Notes: generated from the sequence alone by a model not told the origin. A stretch of 64,000 nucleotides of DNA from an uncultured Polaribacter sp. (GCA_947497755.1 CANMHT010000003.1:248001-312000), one strand, 5' to 3'. Positions 1-9,779 are shown, counted from the stretch's first letter. Made by a program: numbers and translations.

Positions 1-181
1 TATCGTCTTTAAGATATTTTTTTTCAATTGATGTTTTTTCTTCATTAGTTAATGGTGCTACTACCTGAGTTTCAGATACGTTATTTAACCACAAATCCAT
101 CTCACGAACATAAGGTTCGTAAGCCCATAAATTTCCATTACAAATTTTATGTTTTGAATGTGTAATTATTGCAAATTTCAA
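1..181 (-). CDS. Glycosyltransferase N-terminus, partial (runs off left edge)
   Basis: This reading frame is not in the ORF track. Reading leftward from a TTG at 181-179, the frame stays open to the window edge and encodes MKFAIITHSKHKICNGNL followed by WAYEPYVREMDLW. That start (hydrophobic strand, His-containing loop, then AYxPYVREM) resembles the N-terminus of group 1 (GT4-like, GT-B fold) glycosyltransferases of flavobacterial polysaccharide loci. The TTG overlaps the TGA stop of the upstream asparagine-synthase-like gene (ATTGA), the tight coupling seen elsewhere in this operon. No ATG is available nearby. About 60 residues are visible, so donor and acceptor cannot be guessed. Confidence 0.6.
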   Translation of the reverse strand, partial: MKFAIITHSKHKICNGNLWAYEPYVREMDLWLNNVSETQVVAPLTNEEKTSIEKKYLKDD

Positions 182-1785
182 TTATCTAAAAATTTTAAAG
201 TATTGTTTAATGTTACCATTACTCTTTTTAATGCGTAAGCTATTCTTGGATCTTCTAAGTTTGTTTTTAAATCATTTATAAAATATTTAGATAAATCTTT
301 ATGCTCATCTACATTAATATTGGCTAATATTTCTTTATCGTATCCTTTTAAAAACTTTCTTCTTTCGGTAAACTTTCTAACAAGCTTATATAAATATTCG
401 TGATAAATTTTATAAAAATCAATTACAATTGGAAGTTTAGAATGAAAAGATCTTCCATCAGAATAGTCAATTTGTAGTTCTTTAGTAAATAATTTCTGGT
501 TAATTTTTCGTAATCTTTCTTTATAAAAATTAGAATAACCAGAACTGCTTAACCCCAATTCTACCGATTTTTTATCTCCTAATAAATAAACTGGATAAAT
601 ATAAAAACTAGCATCAGCCATAGTACTATTTGACCAATTAATCCCTCTATTGATATGATAAAACCAGCCAGCCCATTGCTTTCTTTTTTTAAAGTTATAA
701 TATTGTTTTTGATACTCTAACTCTTTACTTAAATAAGATTTTATTTCCTCTTTGGTAACGGTACGGTTTAATCCAAACATTTCTTTTCTTATATTACCTA
801 ATAAAGCGTGGTCTATTAAGTCTTCGAAAATTGTTTTTAAAAGTCCAGGCTTCTTCCATGCAGTTTTAAATGCATTCTCTATTGTTGGATCTGACCATAA
901 GCCATTATGCAATATCTCATCTTTATTATAAAATTCTTTTAATTGGTTATAGTTTCCTCCTCTATAATAAATTCTTGCATCAGAACATAAAGTATAGGAA
1001 TACTCATCTAAAGAATCTCCTTTTTCAATATAACAATCTAAATCTAATTTATCTGAAATCTTTTTAACAATCTCATCTTCCCCATCAGATCTAGAATAAA
1101 CTGTTGGTTTAATGTTTTCTGCTAATAAAATTCCTAATATGAATCTACTATCTAACCCTCCAGATAAACTTAAACCAGTTTTTACATTTTTAGGCACTAT
1201 TTCTTTATAACGATCTATCAATAAATCATCATTATTTTTCTTTAACTCAAATTTGTCTTCTCTTTTTTGTGTAAACTCCAAAAAATTAAGTGAATGTAGG
1301 TAAGAAATTTTTCTAACTTCTTTAAATAGTGTTAAGTCACCAGGAAAATATCCAACTGCACCTAAAACAGCAACATTAAAAAAATCTGGAATAATTTTTT
1401 CTGATTTACCAATTAATAATTGATAATCTGAAACAGAATTTTTAGAATAATATACGTTAAACTGTTCATTTGGATAAACATTAATGTCTTCTGCTTCTAG
1501 TCTAATCTTACAACTTTGTAATAATGTATTATAACTTTGAGGTAAATTTGAATCATGTATAATAGGCTCTTTACTTAATTCTTCAGAAAAATTAGCTTTT
1601 CCTATAACATATCCATCATTGTATACATGTAAATTATCTGATGGTTTTACTGATGTCCAAAATAATTTATAACCATTAATTAAATTGAATGCATATATTT
1701 TTTCAGTTTTAGAAACCTTAACCAATTCATTTTGATAGTGTTTCAAAGCTTCTTCACTATTTTTATTCTTTGATATAATAAACAT
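178..1785 (-). CDS. Asparagine-synthase-like protein of the glycan locus, lacking the glutaminase cysteine
   Basis: The protein has 535 residues and an SGGLDSRF P-loop near residue 208. This is the ATP-pyrophosphatase signature of asparagine synthase B, which activates a carboxylate as an acyl-adenylate. The N-terminal 170 residues sit where AsnB has its class II glutaminase domain, but the protein begins MFII rather than Met-Cys, so the nucleophile needed to release ammonia from glutamine is absent. Such proteins occur in O-antigen and capsule clusters, where amidation of a uronic acid or a related amide-forming step is the usual suggestion. It lies in the long minus-strand operon, 1 bp after the GT2 gene and overlapping the next glycosyltransferase. 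The family call is firm; the substrate is unknown. Confidence 0.75.
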   Translation of the reverse strand: MFIISKNKNSEEALKHYQNELVKVSKTEKIYAFNLINGYKLFWTSVKPSDNLHVYNDGYVIGKANFSEELSKEPIIHDSNLPQSYNTLLQSCKIRLEAEDINVYPNEQFNVYYSKNSVSDYQLLIGKSEKIIPDFFNVAVLGAVGYFPGDLTLFKEVRKISYLHSLNFLEFTQKREDKFELKKNNDDLLIDRYKEIVPKNVKTGLSLSGGLDSRFILGILLAENIKPTVYSRSDGEDEIVKKISDKLDLDCYIEKGDSLDEYSYTLCSDARIYYRGGNYNQLKEFYNKDEILHNGLWSDPTIENAFKTAWKKPGLLKTIFEDLIDHALLGNIRKEMFGLNRTVTKEEIKSYLSKELEYQKQYYNFKKRKQWAGWFYHINRGINWSNSTMADASFYIYPVYLLGDKKSVELGLSSSGYSNFYKERLRKINQKLFTKELQIDYSDGRSFHSKLPIVIDFYKIYHEYLYKLVRKFTERRKFLKGYDKEILANINVDEHKDLSKYFINDLKTNLEDPRIAYALKRVMVTLNNTLKFLDN

Positions 1786-1786
1786 C

Positions 1787-2788
1787 TTAATTTATAATTT
1801 TTGGTTTTTTAAAAAGGAGTATTACCAATCCAAATAACCTCCCACAAGCTTCAAAAAAAGATTCTCTCTTTTTTGATTTTGTAAATACATTACTAAACTT
1901 AATTGCAGTTAGTAATAACATTATACTATACCATTTAAGCTTGTATTTGAATGGCAATTTAGGATATTTGGTTCTCCATACATACCATCCATTTTTTATT
2001 ACCATCCTACCATATTTATATTTATTTGGTCTTCCTCCTTCTTCATGATAATGATAAAGTTTTGCGTCTGTATTTACATATAACTTATATTGTTTTGAAA
2101 CTCTTAAACAATATTCTAAATCTTCATACAATCCATATCCAATAAAATAAGTAGAAAACTTCACTTTATCTACTACTTCTTTTTTAAATGAAGAAACACC
2201 ACCTAAAAAAAAATCTACAAAGTAAGTTTCTTTATTGGGTGGTAAATAAGTAATTGGAAAATCATTAGAATGTTTTGACATAATCGAAGGTCTTTCTTTA
2301 GAAAGCAGTCCAAATTTTTTCCGCAATACATTTCTGCTTCCTAAATTTCGTACATAACCATCTATTTCGTATTCTTCATATCTAGGTTTCTCATTTGGTT
2401 TTAGTTGACGCCAAGAAATTTCATTAATAATATAACCTCCTACTCCGCCTGCATTAGGATAATGAGAATAAGTGCCAATTAAATTTTTAAAATAATTCTC
2501 TGTCAAAACAATATCATCATCTAAAAAACAAACAATATCAATATGAGCTGAAACTTTTTCTATTCCATAATTACGCTGCTTTGTTAAGCCTCTATCTTTG
2601 TCTTCAACTTTAAAATATCTAAGATTCTTAAATGAATTCTGTTCAAATACATGCTTTGTATCTTCATTAGTAGAACCATCAACAATAATAATTTCATCTG
2701 GGTATAAAATCTGCTCATTTACAGATTCTAACAAGGTTAATAAAGCCTTGGGACGCATATATGTACAAACAATTAAACTAAACTTCAT
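1787..2788 (-). CDS. Family 2 glycosyltransferase (GT-A fold)
   Basis: A 333-residue protein that opens with SLIVCTYMRPKALLTLLESV, the classic GT2 nucleotide-binding start. It has an IIIVDGST strand near residue 35 and a FLDDDI acidic motif near residue 90 that would bind the metal and UDP-sugar. A FFLGGVSSF segment near residue 192 and an YGLYEDLEY segment match the acceptor-side and catalytic-base region of the fold. The C-terminal 60 residues are basic and hydrophobic and probably associate with the membrane. It overlaps the upstream gene by 11 bp, so translation is probably coupled. It should add one sugar to the lipid-linked glycan on the cytoplasmic side. glf is in the same operon, so a galactofuranosyl donor is possible but unproven. 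Confidence 0.85.
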   Translation of the reverse strand: MKFSLIVCTYMRPKALLTLLESVNEQILYPDEIIIVDGSTNEDTKHVFEQNSFKNLRYFKVEDKDRGLTKQRNYGIEKVSAHIDIVCFLDDDIVLTENYFKNLIGTYSHYPNAGGVGGYIINEISWRQLKPNEKPRYEEYEIDGYVRNLGSRNVLRKKFGLLSKERPSIMSKHSNDFPITYLPPNKETYFVDFFLGGVSSFKKEVVDKVKFSTYFIGYGLYEDLEYCLRVSKQYKLYVNTDAKLYHYHEEGGRPNKYKYGRMVIKNGWYVWRTKYPKLPFKYKLKWYSIMLLLTAIKFSNVFTKSKKRESFFEACGRLFGLVILLFKKPKIIN

Positions 2789-4178
2789 TCTTGTCTAATA
2801 AATAGTTCCACATTCTTTCATTTGTTCTCTTAATAGGCAATAATGTTATCCTATCAATCCATTTTTTTCTGCCATCAGCTGTTTTTTCTGGGTTATTTAA
2901 CGCCTGATTTATGACGGCAAACATTTCATCTTGATTATTTATCCAGAAAACTGGATCTATTTCTTTAATCATCTTAAAATGAATAAAGTTGTATGTTCTT
3001 TTAACAGTCCAGTTATATTCACTTTTCACATCATAATTAATATAACAAGAAGGCACATTTAACAAAGCTGCATCTAGAGCCATAGTAGACCCCATATTTA
3101 CAATAATTTCTGAATGTAAAATAGTGTTTACGAGTAATAGTAAATCTTTTTTACTTGGTCCACCTTTATTCCATACAAAAGTTTCACTTCCAAACCAATC
3201 AGGCTTTAATTCAGTTACTATTGCTTTATAATCTTCCAAAACCTTGTCAAAACCATCATTTCTATCTATAGGATTAGGGCGAAAAACAATATTATAAACA
3301 GTACTAGAAATAGTATTTAATTTTAATACAACTTCGCATAAATCTTTTAAATATCTAGGATCGTTGGGTGAGGTTGTTTTATCATTTCCAGAGAAAAGAA
3401 TGTATTTTTTATTTACATCTAAACTAAACTTTGATAAAAATTCTTCTCTAGTAAGCCTATAATCATCACTAAAATAAGAAACAAATTGTGGTGTTCCTGT
3501 TACTTTTATACTGTCAGCATTTATAAAAGGGTAATGAGTTTCCATCTCATTTTTCATATAATTACTCCAAACAAAATACTGATCTGCTTTCACTAATTGA
3601 ACACCCTTAGGAATATTATCCCAAGAATGAATAAAACATACAGTTCTTATTCCTAAATCTCTAGCTGCTAACATTGGAGCTACAGCATTACTTGCGCGCT
3701 GATGTGTACAAAAAACAACAGTAGGATTGTGCTTTTTTAATTGTTTTACACACTCTTTATAATAATCAGTCTTTCTTGTTTCTTTATAAAAAGGAATATC
3801 TAGTTTTTCTATACCTTTTTCAGTCGCATAAAATTTAGCTATAGAACTTGTGATGCTATTTTTAAACTTTACTTTAATTGATTTTGAATCATTGATCCCA
3901 ATTAAATAAGAAAGATAGTTTTTATTCTTAAACTTCTTAGTATTGTAAAACAGTTCTGCTTTGTTTTTAATTTTTTGTATAAAATTTAATTTGCCGTTAT
4001 AAGCGTATTCAGGAAGTTTTATATAATCATTATCTATATCGTATTCATTAATATAATCTTGATCTGACCAAAATGTTATTTTGGCCTTATCTTGATTTAA
4101 AAAACCAGATAAAATAAAGTTTTTTGCACTATATCCTGATTGTACTAGTAAGAAAATATGTTCTTTAGTATTACCCAT
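2778..4178 (-). CDS. GT-B-like glycosyltransferase family protein of the polysaccharide locus
   Basis: A soluble 466-residue protein without signal peptide. The first half reads like an acceptor-binding Rossmann domain. The second half has VTGTPQF, then YILFSGNDK, an RPNP segment and IIVNMGSTMALDAALLNVPS. This resembles the donor-binding half of GT-B enzymes of the CDP-glycerol glycerophosphotransferase, UDP-GlcNAc 2-epimerase and capsule-transferase group, where a conserved Ser/Thr-rich loop holds the donor phosphate. Because the operon makes a CMP-nonulosonate, a role as the nonulosonic acid transferase is conceivable, but no GT52 or GT38 signature is visible. It is 1 bp downstream of the GT-C gene and overlaps the GT2 gene. 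Transferase activity is inferred from fold-like motifs and context. Confidence 0.6.
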   Translation of the reverse strand: MGNTKEHIFLLVQSGYSAKNFILSGFLNQDKAKITFWSDQDYINEYDIDNDYIKLPEYAYNGKLNFIQKIKNKAELFYNTKKFKNKNYLSYLIGINDSKSIKVKFKNSITSSIAKFYATEKGIEKLDIPFYKETRKTDYYKECVKQLKKHNPTVVFCTHQRASNAVAPMLAARDLGIRTVCFIHSWDNIPKGVQLVKADQYFVWSNYMKNEMETHYPFINADSIKVTGTPQFVSYFSDDYRLTREEFLSKFSLDVNKKYILFSGNDKTTSPNDPRYLKDLCEVVLKLNTISSTVYNIVFRPNPIDRNDGFDKVLEDYKAIVTELKPDWFGSETFVWNKGGPSKKDLLLLVNTILHSEIIVNMGSTMALDAALLNVPSCYINYDVKSEYNWTVKRTYNFIHFKMIKEIDPVFWINNQDEMFAVINQALNNPEKTADGRKKWIDRITLLPIKRTNERMWNYLLDKNEV

Positions 4179-4179
4179 T

Positions 4180-5631
4180 CTATTTCAAAGTATAAAAACC
4201 TACTCCATTTATTGTTTCACTTAAAGTATAGTTTTCTTCTACAAAAGAAAAATATTCTTTTAAATTTTCTTTTTGAAAATCATCTATATTATTCTTATTC
4301 GATTTATCTAAAAATAATAAAGACGGAGTCTTTATATCTACGATAACTTCTGGTTTTGTATTTACTACTTGATTGGTAAAGTCTATTATTAATTCTTTTG
4401 TTATCGGACTTGGTAACTTAAAATTTGTTTGGTAAAAATTCTTAACAGGAGCATTTTTTTTAGTTAAGTTATAAACTGTACATTCATTACCCCAAACTAA
4501 AATTGATGCATTTTTATATTTAGTATTTAAATAATCTGCTACTAATTCATTTTTGTTTTTACTTTTACTTATTATCTTTTTATAACTAGAAAGAGTATTA
4601 AAAATTGGTACTTGAAAAAATAAATACATGGCTACAAAAGCAATGATTACTTGCTTTTCTCTTTTTATCTGCTCCACTTTAAAATAATCTAAAATATAAA
4701 CAACAGATAAAATTATAATTGGTACCCACATCATATAATAATGAGAAAACATTTTACCAGACATATTACCTAAATACAACTCTAAAGGAATCCATAAAAA
4801 TAACAATAGATTAATAAAGTCTATTCTCTTTTTATATATTGACACAAAAGAAATTACCAAGCTAAAAATCATCAATAACGATACTTCGTACAATCTTAAA
4901 CTTTTAATTACAACAATTAAAGTTTGTAGCATTCCTTTTTTACTATAAGAAAAATTATAAGTAAATGCTGCTTTGTAAAATTCTTCGAAACTGTTAGTAT
5001 ATGTAAAATACATAGCTAATAATCCACAAATAATTATTGCACCTATACCCATTTGAATAATTGGTTGTAACAGCTTTTTTAAAGATTTTTCTTTTATTAA
5101 ATTTTGCAATAACAGAGCAAAAAATAAAGCTATCCAAAAAGTTATTAGGTTTGCTCTTATTGTAAAGTTAATTACAAATAACGCTCCTACAATAATCCAA
5201 TCTAGATTACTTTTCTGATTTTTCAGAACCTTTGATAAGGCTATTAGAACAAATATCACTCCGTATTCTTCTGTTAAATTACCTCCATCAAAAAAGTATC
5301 TTAATGTAAGTAACCCAAATGCAACTGCTATAAATGAAAGTTTTTCTGAATACCTTAAAATTAATGATTTATAAATACTTATAAAAGAATAAGTAATTAA
5401 TACAATCTCTAAAATTCGAATACCTATAAAGCTTTTAAACCCTATCAAATACCCAAAAGCATTAATAAAATATAAAGATATCCCTTTATGATCCCAACCA
5501 TCAATGTAAGGTATTTTATTTTCAAAAAACAAACTTCCCATATAAGCATAGACCGAGGCATCTCTAGAGAAAACTGAAAATAAAATTGGTAAAAAAAACA
5601 AAAGCACAAGTGCTACAATATATTTCTTCAT
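4180..5631 (-). CDS. GT-C fold membrane glycosyltransferase (ArnT/PMT-like)
   Basis: A 483-residue polytopic membrane protein with roughly ten hydrophobic segments in the first 350 residues and a soluble C-terminal domain of about 110 residues. The first extracytoplasmic loop contains SRDASVYAYMG followed by PYIDGWDHKGI. This acidic loop with a WDHKG motif is typical of GT-C enzymes of the ArnT/PMT (GT39/GT83) type, which use polyprenyl-phosphate sugars on the periplasmic side. The next gene in the cluster is a DPM1-like GT2 (5759-6463) that could make exactly such a donor. The 127-bp gap upstream is one of the larger ones in the operon and holds no small ORF. Family assignment is likely; the sugar transferred is unknown. 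Confidence 0.75.
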   Translation of the reverse strand: MKKYIVALVLLFFLPILFSVFSRDASVYAYMGSLFFENKIPYIDGWDHKGISLYFINAFGYLIGFKSFIGIRILEIVLITYSFISIYKSLILRYSEKLSFIAVAFGLLTLRYFFDGGNLTEEYGVIFVLIALSKVLKNQKSNLDWIIVGALFVINFTIRANLITFWIALFFALLLQNLIKEKSLKKLLQPIIQMGIGAIIICGLLAMYFTYTNSFEEFYKAAFTYNFSYSKKGMLQTLIVVIKSLRLYEVSLLMIFSLVISFVSIYKKRIDFINLLLFLWIPLELYLGNMSGKMFSHYYMMWVPIIILSVVYILDYFKVEQIKREKQVIIAFVAMYLFFQVPIFNTLSSYKKIISKSKNKNELVADYLNTKYKNASILVWGNECTVYNLTKKNAPVKNFYQTNFKLPSPITKELIIDFTNQVVNTKPEVIVDIKTPSLLFLDKSNKNNIDDFQKENLKEYFSFVEENYTLSETINGVGFYTLK

Positions 5632-5758
5632 CTGCTAAATTTTTAAGTTTACTGAACTTCAAGAATTAAAAATCTCTTTACATTCATAAACTTCTTCACT
5701 AAGTTTAATCACTCTTTGCTTATAACTTAGAATGATAAAAAACGTTATATCTTTTTAA

Positions 5759-6463
5759 TTATTTAAATCTATAAAAAATAGTTTGTTTAAATGATTTAAA
5801 TGCTGCTTTAAACAATTTCCATTTTTTTATAGAAACTTCACCTGTTTCTCTATTATAGTGCGTAACATCAAATTGTTTTATTCTCATTTTTTTTGAACAC
5901 GCAATCCCAGAAACTATCAAATTAGGAGCAAAAGTATCATTAGGTATCTTATTCAAATGATTTTTAAATGAAGATACTCTTATCAATCTATAAGGAGCAT
6001 TAACATCTAGAATTCCTGAACCATAGAATAAACTCACAACAATTCTAGAAATTTGTGTGGTAATAATTCTAGCTAATGGGCTAACTCTATTAATTCTTTT
6101 TCCAATTAAAAAATCATACTCATATCTAGCATTCCAAAATTTATCAAAGTCTTCTGCTTTTAATTCATTATCAGAATCTACTTGAAATAACCAATCAGCA
6201 TCAATATTATCTTTATAACCTTTTAATATTGTTGGTCCGTGCCCAGAATTTGGTTTATCTACTACTACCAAGTTTTTATTATTTTCAGCTAAACTGTGTA
6301 AAATACTAGAGGTATTATCTTTGGAACCATCATTGTAGGTATAAATTTTAAATTCTATACCCAAAGAAGTTAGCTTATTTGTCCAGTCTTCAATCACTAA
6401 ACCAATTGCACCTTCCTCATTGTAAACAGGAATTATTAATTTTAATGTATCGTTATTTTTCAT
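5759..6463 (-). CDS. Polyprenyl-phosphate sugar synthase-like GT2 (DPM1-like)
   Basis: A 234-residue GT-A protein beginning LKLIIPVYNEEGAIGLVIED, with YNDGSKDNT near residue 45, a GHGPTILKGY segment near 75 and a QVDSDNE metal-binding motif near 95. This layout (VYNEE, NDGSxDxT, Q-D-D) is that of dolichol- or polyprenyl-phosphate mannose/glucose synthases. There are no C-terminal membrane helices, so it matches the short soluble DPM1 form. It would move a sugar from an NDP or GDP donor to undecaprenyl phosphate for use by a GT-C transferase, and such a protein is the next gene in transcription order. It follows glf directly, with the glf stop codon abutting its ATG. The family is clear; the sugar is not. 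Confidence 0.8.
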   Translation of the reverse strand: MKNNDTLKLIIPVYNEEGAIGLVIEDWTNKLTSLGIEFKIYTYNDGSKDNTSSILHSLAENNKNLVVVDKPNSGHGPTILKGYKDNIDADWLFQVDSDNELKAEDFDKFWNARYEYDFLIGKRINRVSPLARIITTQISRIVVSLFYGSGILDVNAPYRLIRVSSFKNHLNKIPNDTFAPNLIVSGIACSKKMRIKQFDVTHYNRETGEVSIKKWKLFKAAFKSFKQTIFYRFK

Positions 6464-7603
6464 TTATAGGGGTTTCTTAATCTCTGTCTCAAAAATTTGT
6501 AATGCTCTTTCTATTGTATGGTGCATATCATAATATTTATAGTCTCCTAATCTACCACCAACAATTATATTTTCTTGAGCATTTACTTCATCCATATATT
6601 TGTTAAAAATCTCTTGATTTCTCTTTCCTCCAATTGGATAATATGGATCATCTCTTTCATCTTTTTTTGAAAACTCTTTAATAATTAGAGTTTTATCAAT
6701 TTTATGTTCTCTTTCTGGGTGCAAATGATGTGGCTCATGAATTCTTGTATAAGGAACATTTGTTTCTGCATAATTCATAACAGAAGTCCCTTGATAATCA
6801 TTTACATTAATTACCTCTTCTTCAAATTCTAAAGTTCTCCACTCTAAATCTCCATGCTTATAATTAAAAAGTTTATCTATAGGTCCACTATAAATAATTT
6901 TTGTAGTTGTAGGAATTGTATCTTTTATTTCAAAAAAATCTGTATTTAAATGAACATCAATATTAGAATGGTCTAACATTTTATTAAAAATATTAGTAAA
7001 ACCATCTAATGGAATTCCTTGATATTTATCAAAAAAATAACTCTCATTATAATTGGTTCTAAATGGCAACCTCTTCAAAATATGTGCTGGTATATCCTTT
7101 GGATCTTTTTCCCACTGTTTTTGTGTATACCCTTTTAAAAAGGCTTCATAAAGAGGTCTTCCGACAAAATTAATTGCTTGTTCTTCAAAATTAGCTGGAG
7201 TTTCATAATGCTCTTTGGCTTTTTCTTTTTCTAAAAAGGCCTCTACTTCAAAAGGTTTTAGATTTACATTGTAAAAACTGTTGATAGTTTCTAAATTTAT
7301 TGGCATTTGATATACCTTACCTTTATACTCCGTTAATACTTGATGATAGTATACATTAAACTCTGTAAATTTGGTAATATACTCCCAAACCTTTTCGTTT
7401 GATGTATGAAAAATATGAGTTCCGTATTTATGATATTCTATTCCTGTTTCTTGATGAACTTCTGAGTAACAATTTCCTCCAACATGATTTCTTCGTTCAA
7501 TTACTGCTACTTTTTTATTTAATTGGCTTGCTATTCTTTCTGCAATAACACTTCCAAAGAAACCTGCACCAACTACTATATAGTCGTATTTTGTATAATC
7601 CAT
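6464..7603 (-). CDS. glf: UDP-galactopyranose mutase
   Basis: Glf interconverts UDP-galactopyranose and UDP-galactofuranose using reduced FAD, supplying Galf for cell-surface glycans. The sequence opens with YIVVGAGFFGSVIAERIA, a Rossmann FAD-binding loop, followed by VIERRNHVGGN. Downstream it has YGTHIFHTS, FVGRPLYEAF, a YTQKQW motif and a C-terminal VGGRLGDYKYYDM block, all hallmarks of prokaryotic Glf. The track start at 7618 is TTG. The ATG at 7603 (MDYTKYD) gives the normal length of 379 residues and removes the overlap with legG, leaving 1 bp between the genes. The enzyme is cytoplasmic and indicates that galactofuranose is one component of this glycan. Confidence 0.95.
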   Translation of the reverse strand: MDYTKYDYIVVGAGFFGSVIAERIASQLNKKVAVIERRNHVGGNCYSEVHQETGIEYHKYGTHIFHTSNEKVWEYITKFTEFNVYYHQVLTEYKGKVYQMPINLETINSFYNVNLKPFEVEAFLEKEKAKEHYETPANFEEQAINFVGRPLYEAFLKGYTQKQWEKDPKDIPAHILKRLPFRTNYNESYFFDKYQGIPLDGFTNIFNKMLDHSNIDVHLNTDFFEIKDTIPTTTKIIYSGPIDKLFNYKHGDLEWRTLEFEEEVINVNDYQGTSVMNYAETNVPYTRIHEPHHLHPEREHKIDKTLIIKEFSKKDERDDPYYPIGGKRNQEIFNKYMDEVNAQENIIVGGRLGDYKYYDMHHTIERALQIFETEIKKPL

Positions 7604-7604
7604 T

Positions 7605-8732
7605 TTATGTAATGTCAATAAACTGTTTTTGTTTTGATATTTTCCATATTTCTTTACTCTTTAAAGAGTTTAAGAAAAGTGAAGCTGAATCTCCAACTCC
7701 AAAAGATGTATTATCTTTTTCAATTTTTGTTAAGTCTAACTTTAAAGCTTTAGAAATTTCTTCTACTGAATAACCAATATTTACAATTTGATTATGCAGT
7801 GCTCTATTATTTTGTCTACTACCAATATTAATTGTACCCACGCCATAATAAGGAGCTTCTCTAATACCCGCACTAGAATTACCAATAATAAAATCACTGT
7901 TTTTTAATAGAGTTAAAAAATATTCAAACCTAATAGAAGGGAAAACTCTAAATCTTTCGTTTCCTAAAAACCTTTTATAAGCTTTTAGAATAGCTTTAGA
8001 ACCTAAATCATTATTTGGGTAAATTACTACATAGTTTTTGTTGTCTGCTAATAAAGCATCAACAAATTGATTGGCATAATCTTCTATCTGATTAAATTCT
8101 GTAGTAACAGGATGAAACATCACTACAGCAAAAGATTCGAAGCTAATCTCATAGTATTTTTTTACCTCATCAATTGTCGGTAAACTTTTAGAAAACATTA
8201 TGTCTACATCTGGTGAACCAATAACTTTTACAGAGTTCTCTATTTCTCCTAATTGAATGATTCTTCTTTTAGCATCTTCATTGGCTACAAAATGAATATG
8301 ACTCATTTTACTTACAGAATGACGAATTAATTCATCAATAGTTCCAGAAATTTCTCCTCCTTCAATATGAGCTACTAAAATATTATTTAAGGAACCTACA
8401 ATTGCACCAGCTAGAGCTTCTACTCGATCTCCGTGTACAACAATTAAATCTGGATTAACCTCTTTAATATAAGCAGAAAAACCTTCAATAGTTTTCGCTA
8501 AGGTTAAATCCATAGTAGTTTCTGAAGTATGATTTGAATAACTATAAATATTAGAAAAATTACATCTTTCTATTTCAATTAAAGTCATTCCATATTCAGG
8601 CATTAGATGCATCCCGGTTACAAAAACATGTGGTTCAAAATTATCATCTTCTTCTAAAACTTGAATCAATGATTTTATTTTTCCAAAATCAGCTCTTGTT
8701 CCCGATAAAAAAACAACCTTTCTAATATCCAT
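7605..8732 (-). CDS. legG: UDP/GDP-sugar hydrolysing 2-epimerase (LegG/NeuC type)
   Basis: A 375-residue GT-B-fold enzyme of the hydrolysing UDP-GlcNAc 2-epimerase family. Visible motifs are [15 protein letters not shown] at the N-terminus, [13 protein letters not shown] near residue 95, [18 protein letters not shown] near residue 122 and a [11 protein letters not shown] donor-binding loop near residue 285. In the legionaminic acid pathway this enzyme removes the nucleotide and inverts C2, giving 2,4-diacetamido-2,4,6-trideoxymannose for LegI. NeuC (sialic acid) is the close alternative. The LegB, LegC and acetyltransferase genes in the same operon favour LegG. The track M1 is TTG and the next codon is ATG at 8732, used here. 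It overlaps legI by 11 bp. Confidence 0.88.
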   Translation of the reverse strand: MDIRKVVFLSGTRADFGKIKSLIQVLEEDDNFEPHVFVTGMHLMPEYGMTLIEIERCNFSNIYSYSNHTSETTMDLTLAKTIEGFSAYIKEVNPDLIVVHGDRVEALAGAIVGSLNNILVAHIEGGEISGTIDELIRHSVSKMSHIHFVANEDAKRRIIQLGEIENSVKVIGSPDVDIMFSKSLPTIDEVKKYYEISFESFAVVMFHPVTTEFNQIEDYANQFVDALLADNKNYVVIYPNNDLGSKAILKAYKRFLGNERFRVFPSIRFEYFLTLLKNSDFIIGNSSAGIREAPYYGVGTINIGSRQNNRALHNQIVNIGYSVEEISKALKLDLTKIEKDNTSFGVGDSASLFLNSLKSKEIWKISKQKQFIDIT

Positions 8733-9768
8733 CAATGTCTGTAAACTTTAATTGCTCGTCTTTTTCAATATCTTTCGTAGCTTTTTTTCCAATAATATCG
8801 TTAAATTGTTCAGCTAAAATCTCTCCACTTCCAGGTCTTTTTACCCAAATATTTTCAGCACTAAACACATCTCCTGCTTTTATATCTTTAATTGTACAAA
8901 CTGTAGCAAAAGCAAAATCAATGGTTACTTGTTCTTCTTTTGCAGCTTCTTTAGTACCTCCTCTCATTTTCCACATTAAAGCAGAACCATCAATTAATTC
9001 TTTACAAGCATTTTCATCCATTGAACAAATAATATCTGGTCCTTTACGATTCATATGATCTGTAAAATGACGTTCTAATATACTTGCACCTAAAGCTACC
9101 GCTCCTAAACATGCATGGTTAGTTACTGTATGATCTGATAAACCAAAAACTTTATTAGGAAAAGCCTCATTCAATGCCGTCATTGCTCCAAATCGAACCA
9201 ATTCAGGAGGAGTTGGATATAAATTTGTTGTATGTAATAAGGCTAATGGAGTATTATACTTTTCAAAAATGGCAACTGCTTTAGAAACACTTTCAATAGT
9301 ATTCATCCCAGTACTTAAAATTACTGGTTTATTAAATTTAGCTATATGCTCTAATAAAGGGTAATTATTACATTCTCCTGATCCAATTTTATAAGCAGGA
9401 ACATTCATTTTTTCTAACCTATTTGCTGCCGCTCTAGAAAATGGAGTTGAAATAAATATCATCCCTTTACTTTCTACATATTCTTTTAGCGAGATTTCAT
9501 CTTCCTCATTTAAAGAACATCTTTCCATTATTTCATAAATAGAAACATCTGCATTACCTGGTATCACTTTCTTTGCAGCCTTACTCATTTCATCTTCTAC
9601 AATATGAGTTTGGTGCTTCACAACTTCCACACCAGCTCTTTTTGCTGCATCAACCATTTCAAACGCAGTTTTTAAACTACCCTCATGATTTATTCCAATC
9701 TCTGCAATTACCAATGGAGGATAATCTAAACCAATTTTTCTATTTGCTATTTCGATATAGGGGCTCAT
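8722..9768 (-). CDS. legI: Nonulosonic acid synthase (legionaminic acid synthase, NeuB family)
   Basis: This 348-residue enzyme condenses a 6-carbon diacetamido sugar with phosphoenolpyruvate to form the nine-carbon acid. The TIM-barrel NeuB domain starts with [13 protein letters not shown] and carries FISTPFS, YKIGSGE, ILSTGMN and GLSDHT blocks and an ERHFTDHM motif with metal-ligand histidines. Residues from about 285 form the C-terminal SAF (antifreeze-like) domain, which completes the active site of the partner subunit in the domain-swapped dimer. It sits between legF and legG in a tightly packed trio. NeuB (sialic acid) and LegI cannot be told apart by motif alone. The 4,6-dehydratase and aminotransferase upstream in the operon point to legionaminic acid. 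Confidence 0.9.
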   Translation of the reverse strand: MSPYIEIANRKIGLDYPPLVIAEIGINHEGSLKTAFEMVDAAKRAGVEVVKHQTHIVEDEMSKAAKKVIPGNADVSIYEIMERCSLNEEDEISLKEYVESKGMIFISTPFSRAAANRLEKMNVPAYKIGSGECNNYPLLEHIAKFNKPVILSTGMNTIESVSKAVAIFEKYNTPLALLHTTNLYPTPPELVRFGAMTALNEAFPNKVFGLSDHTVTNHACLGAVALGASILERHFTDHMNRKGPDIICSMDENACKELIDGSALMWKMRGGTKEAAKEEQVTIDFAFATVCTIKDIKAGDVFSAENIWVKRPGSGEILAEQFNDIIGKKATKDIEKDEQLKFTDIDGY

Positions 9769-9779
9769 AAATAGTATGA

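Noticed and set aside
5632-5758. CTAAGTT/AACTTAG inverted repeat in the gap before the GT-C gene as a terminator
   Set aside because: Only 7 bp with an 18-nt loop and no T-run on the minus strand; the operon probably continues through it.
8735-9058. 107-codon plus-strand ORF inside legI
   Set aside because: It is antisense to a fully conserved NeuB-family gene and has no recognisable protein features; it is a frame shadow.
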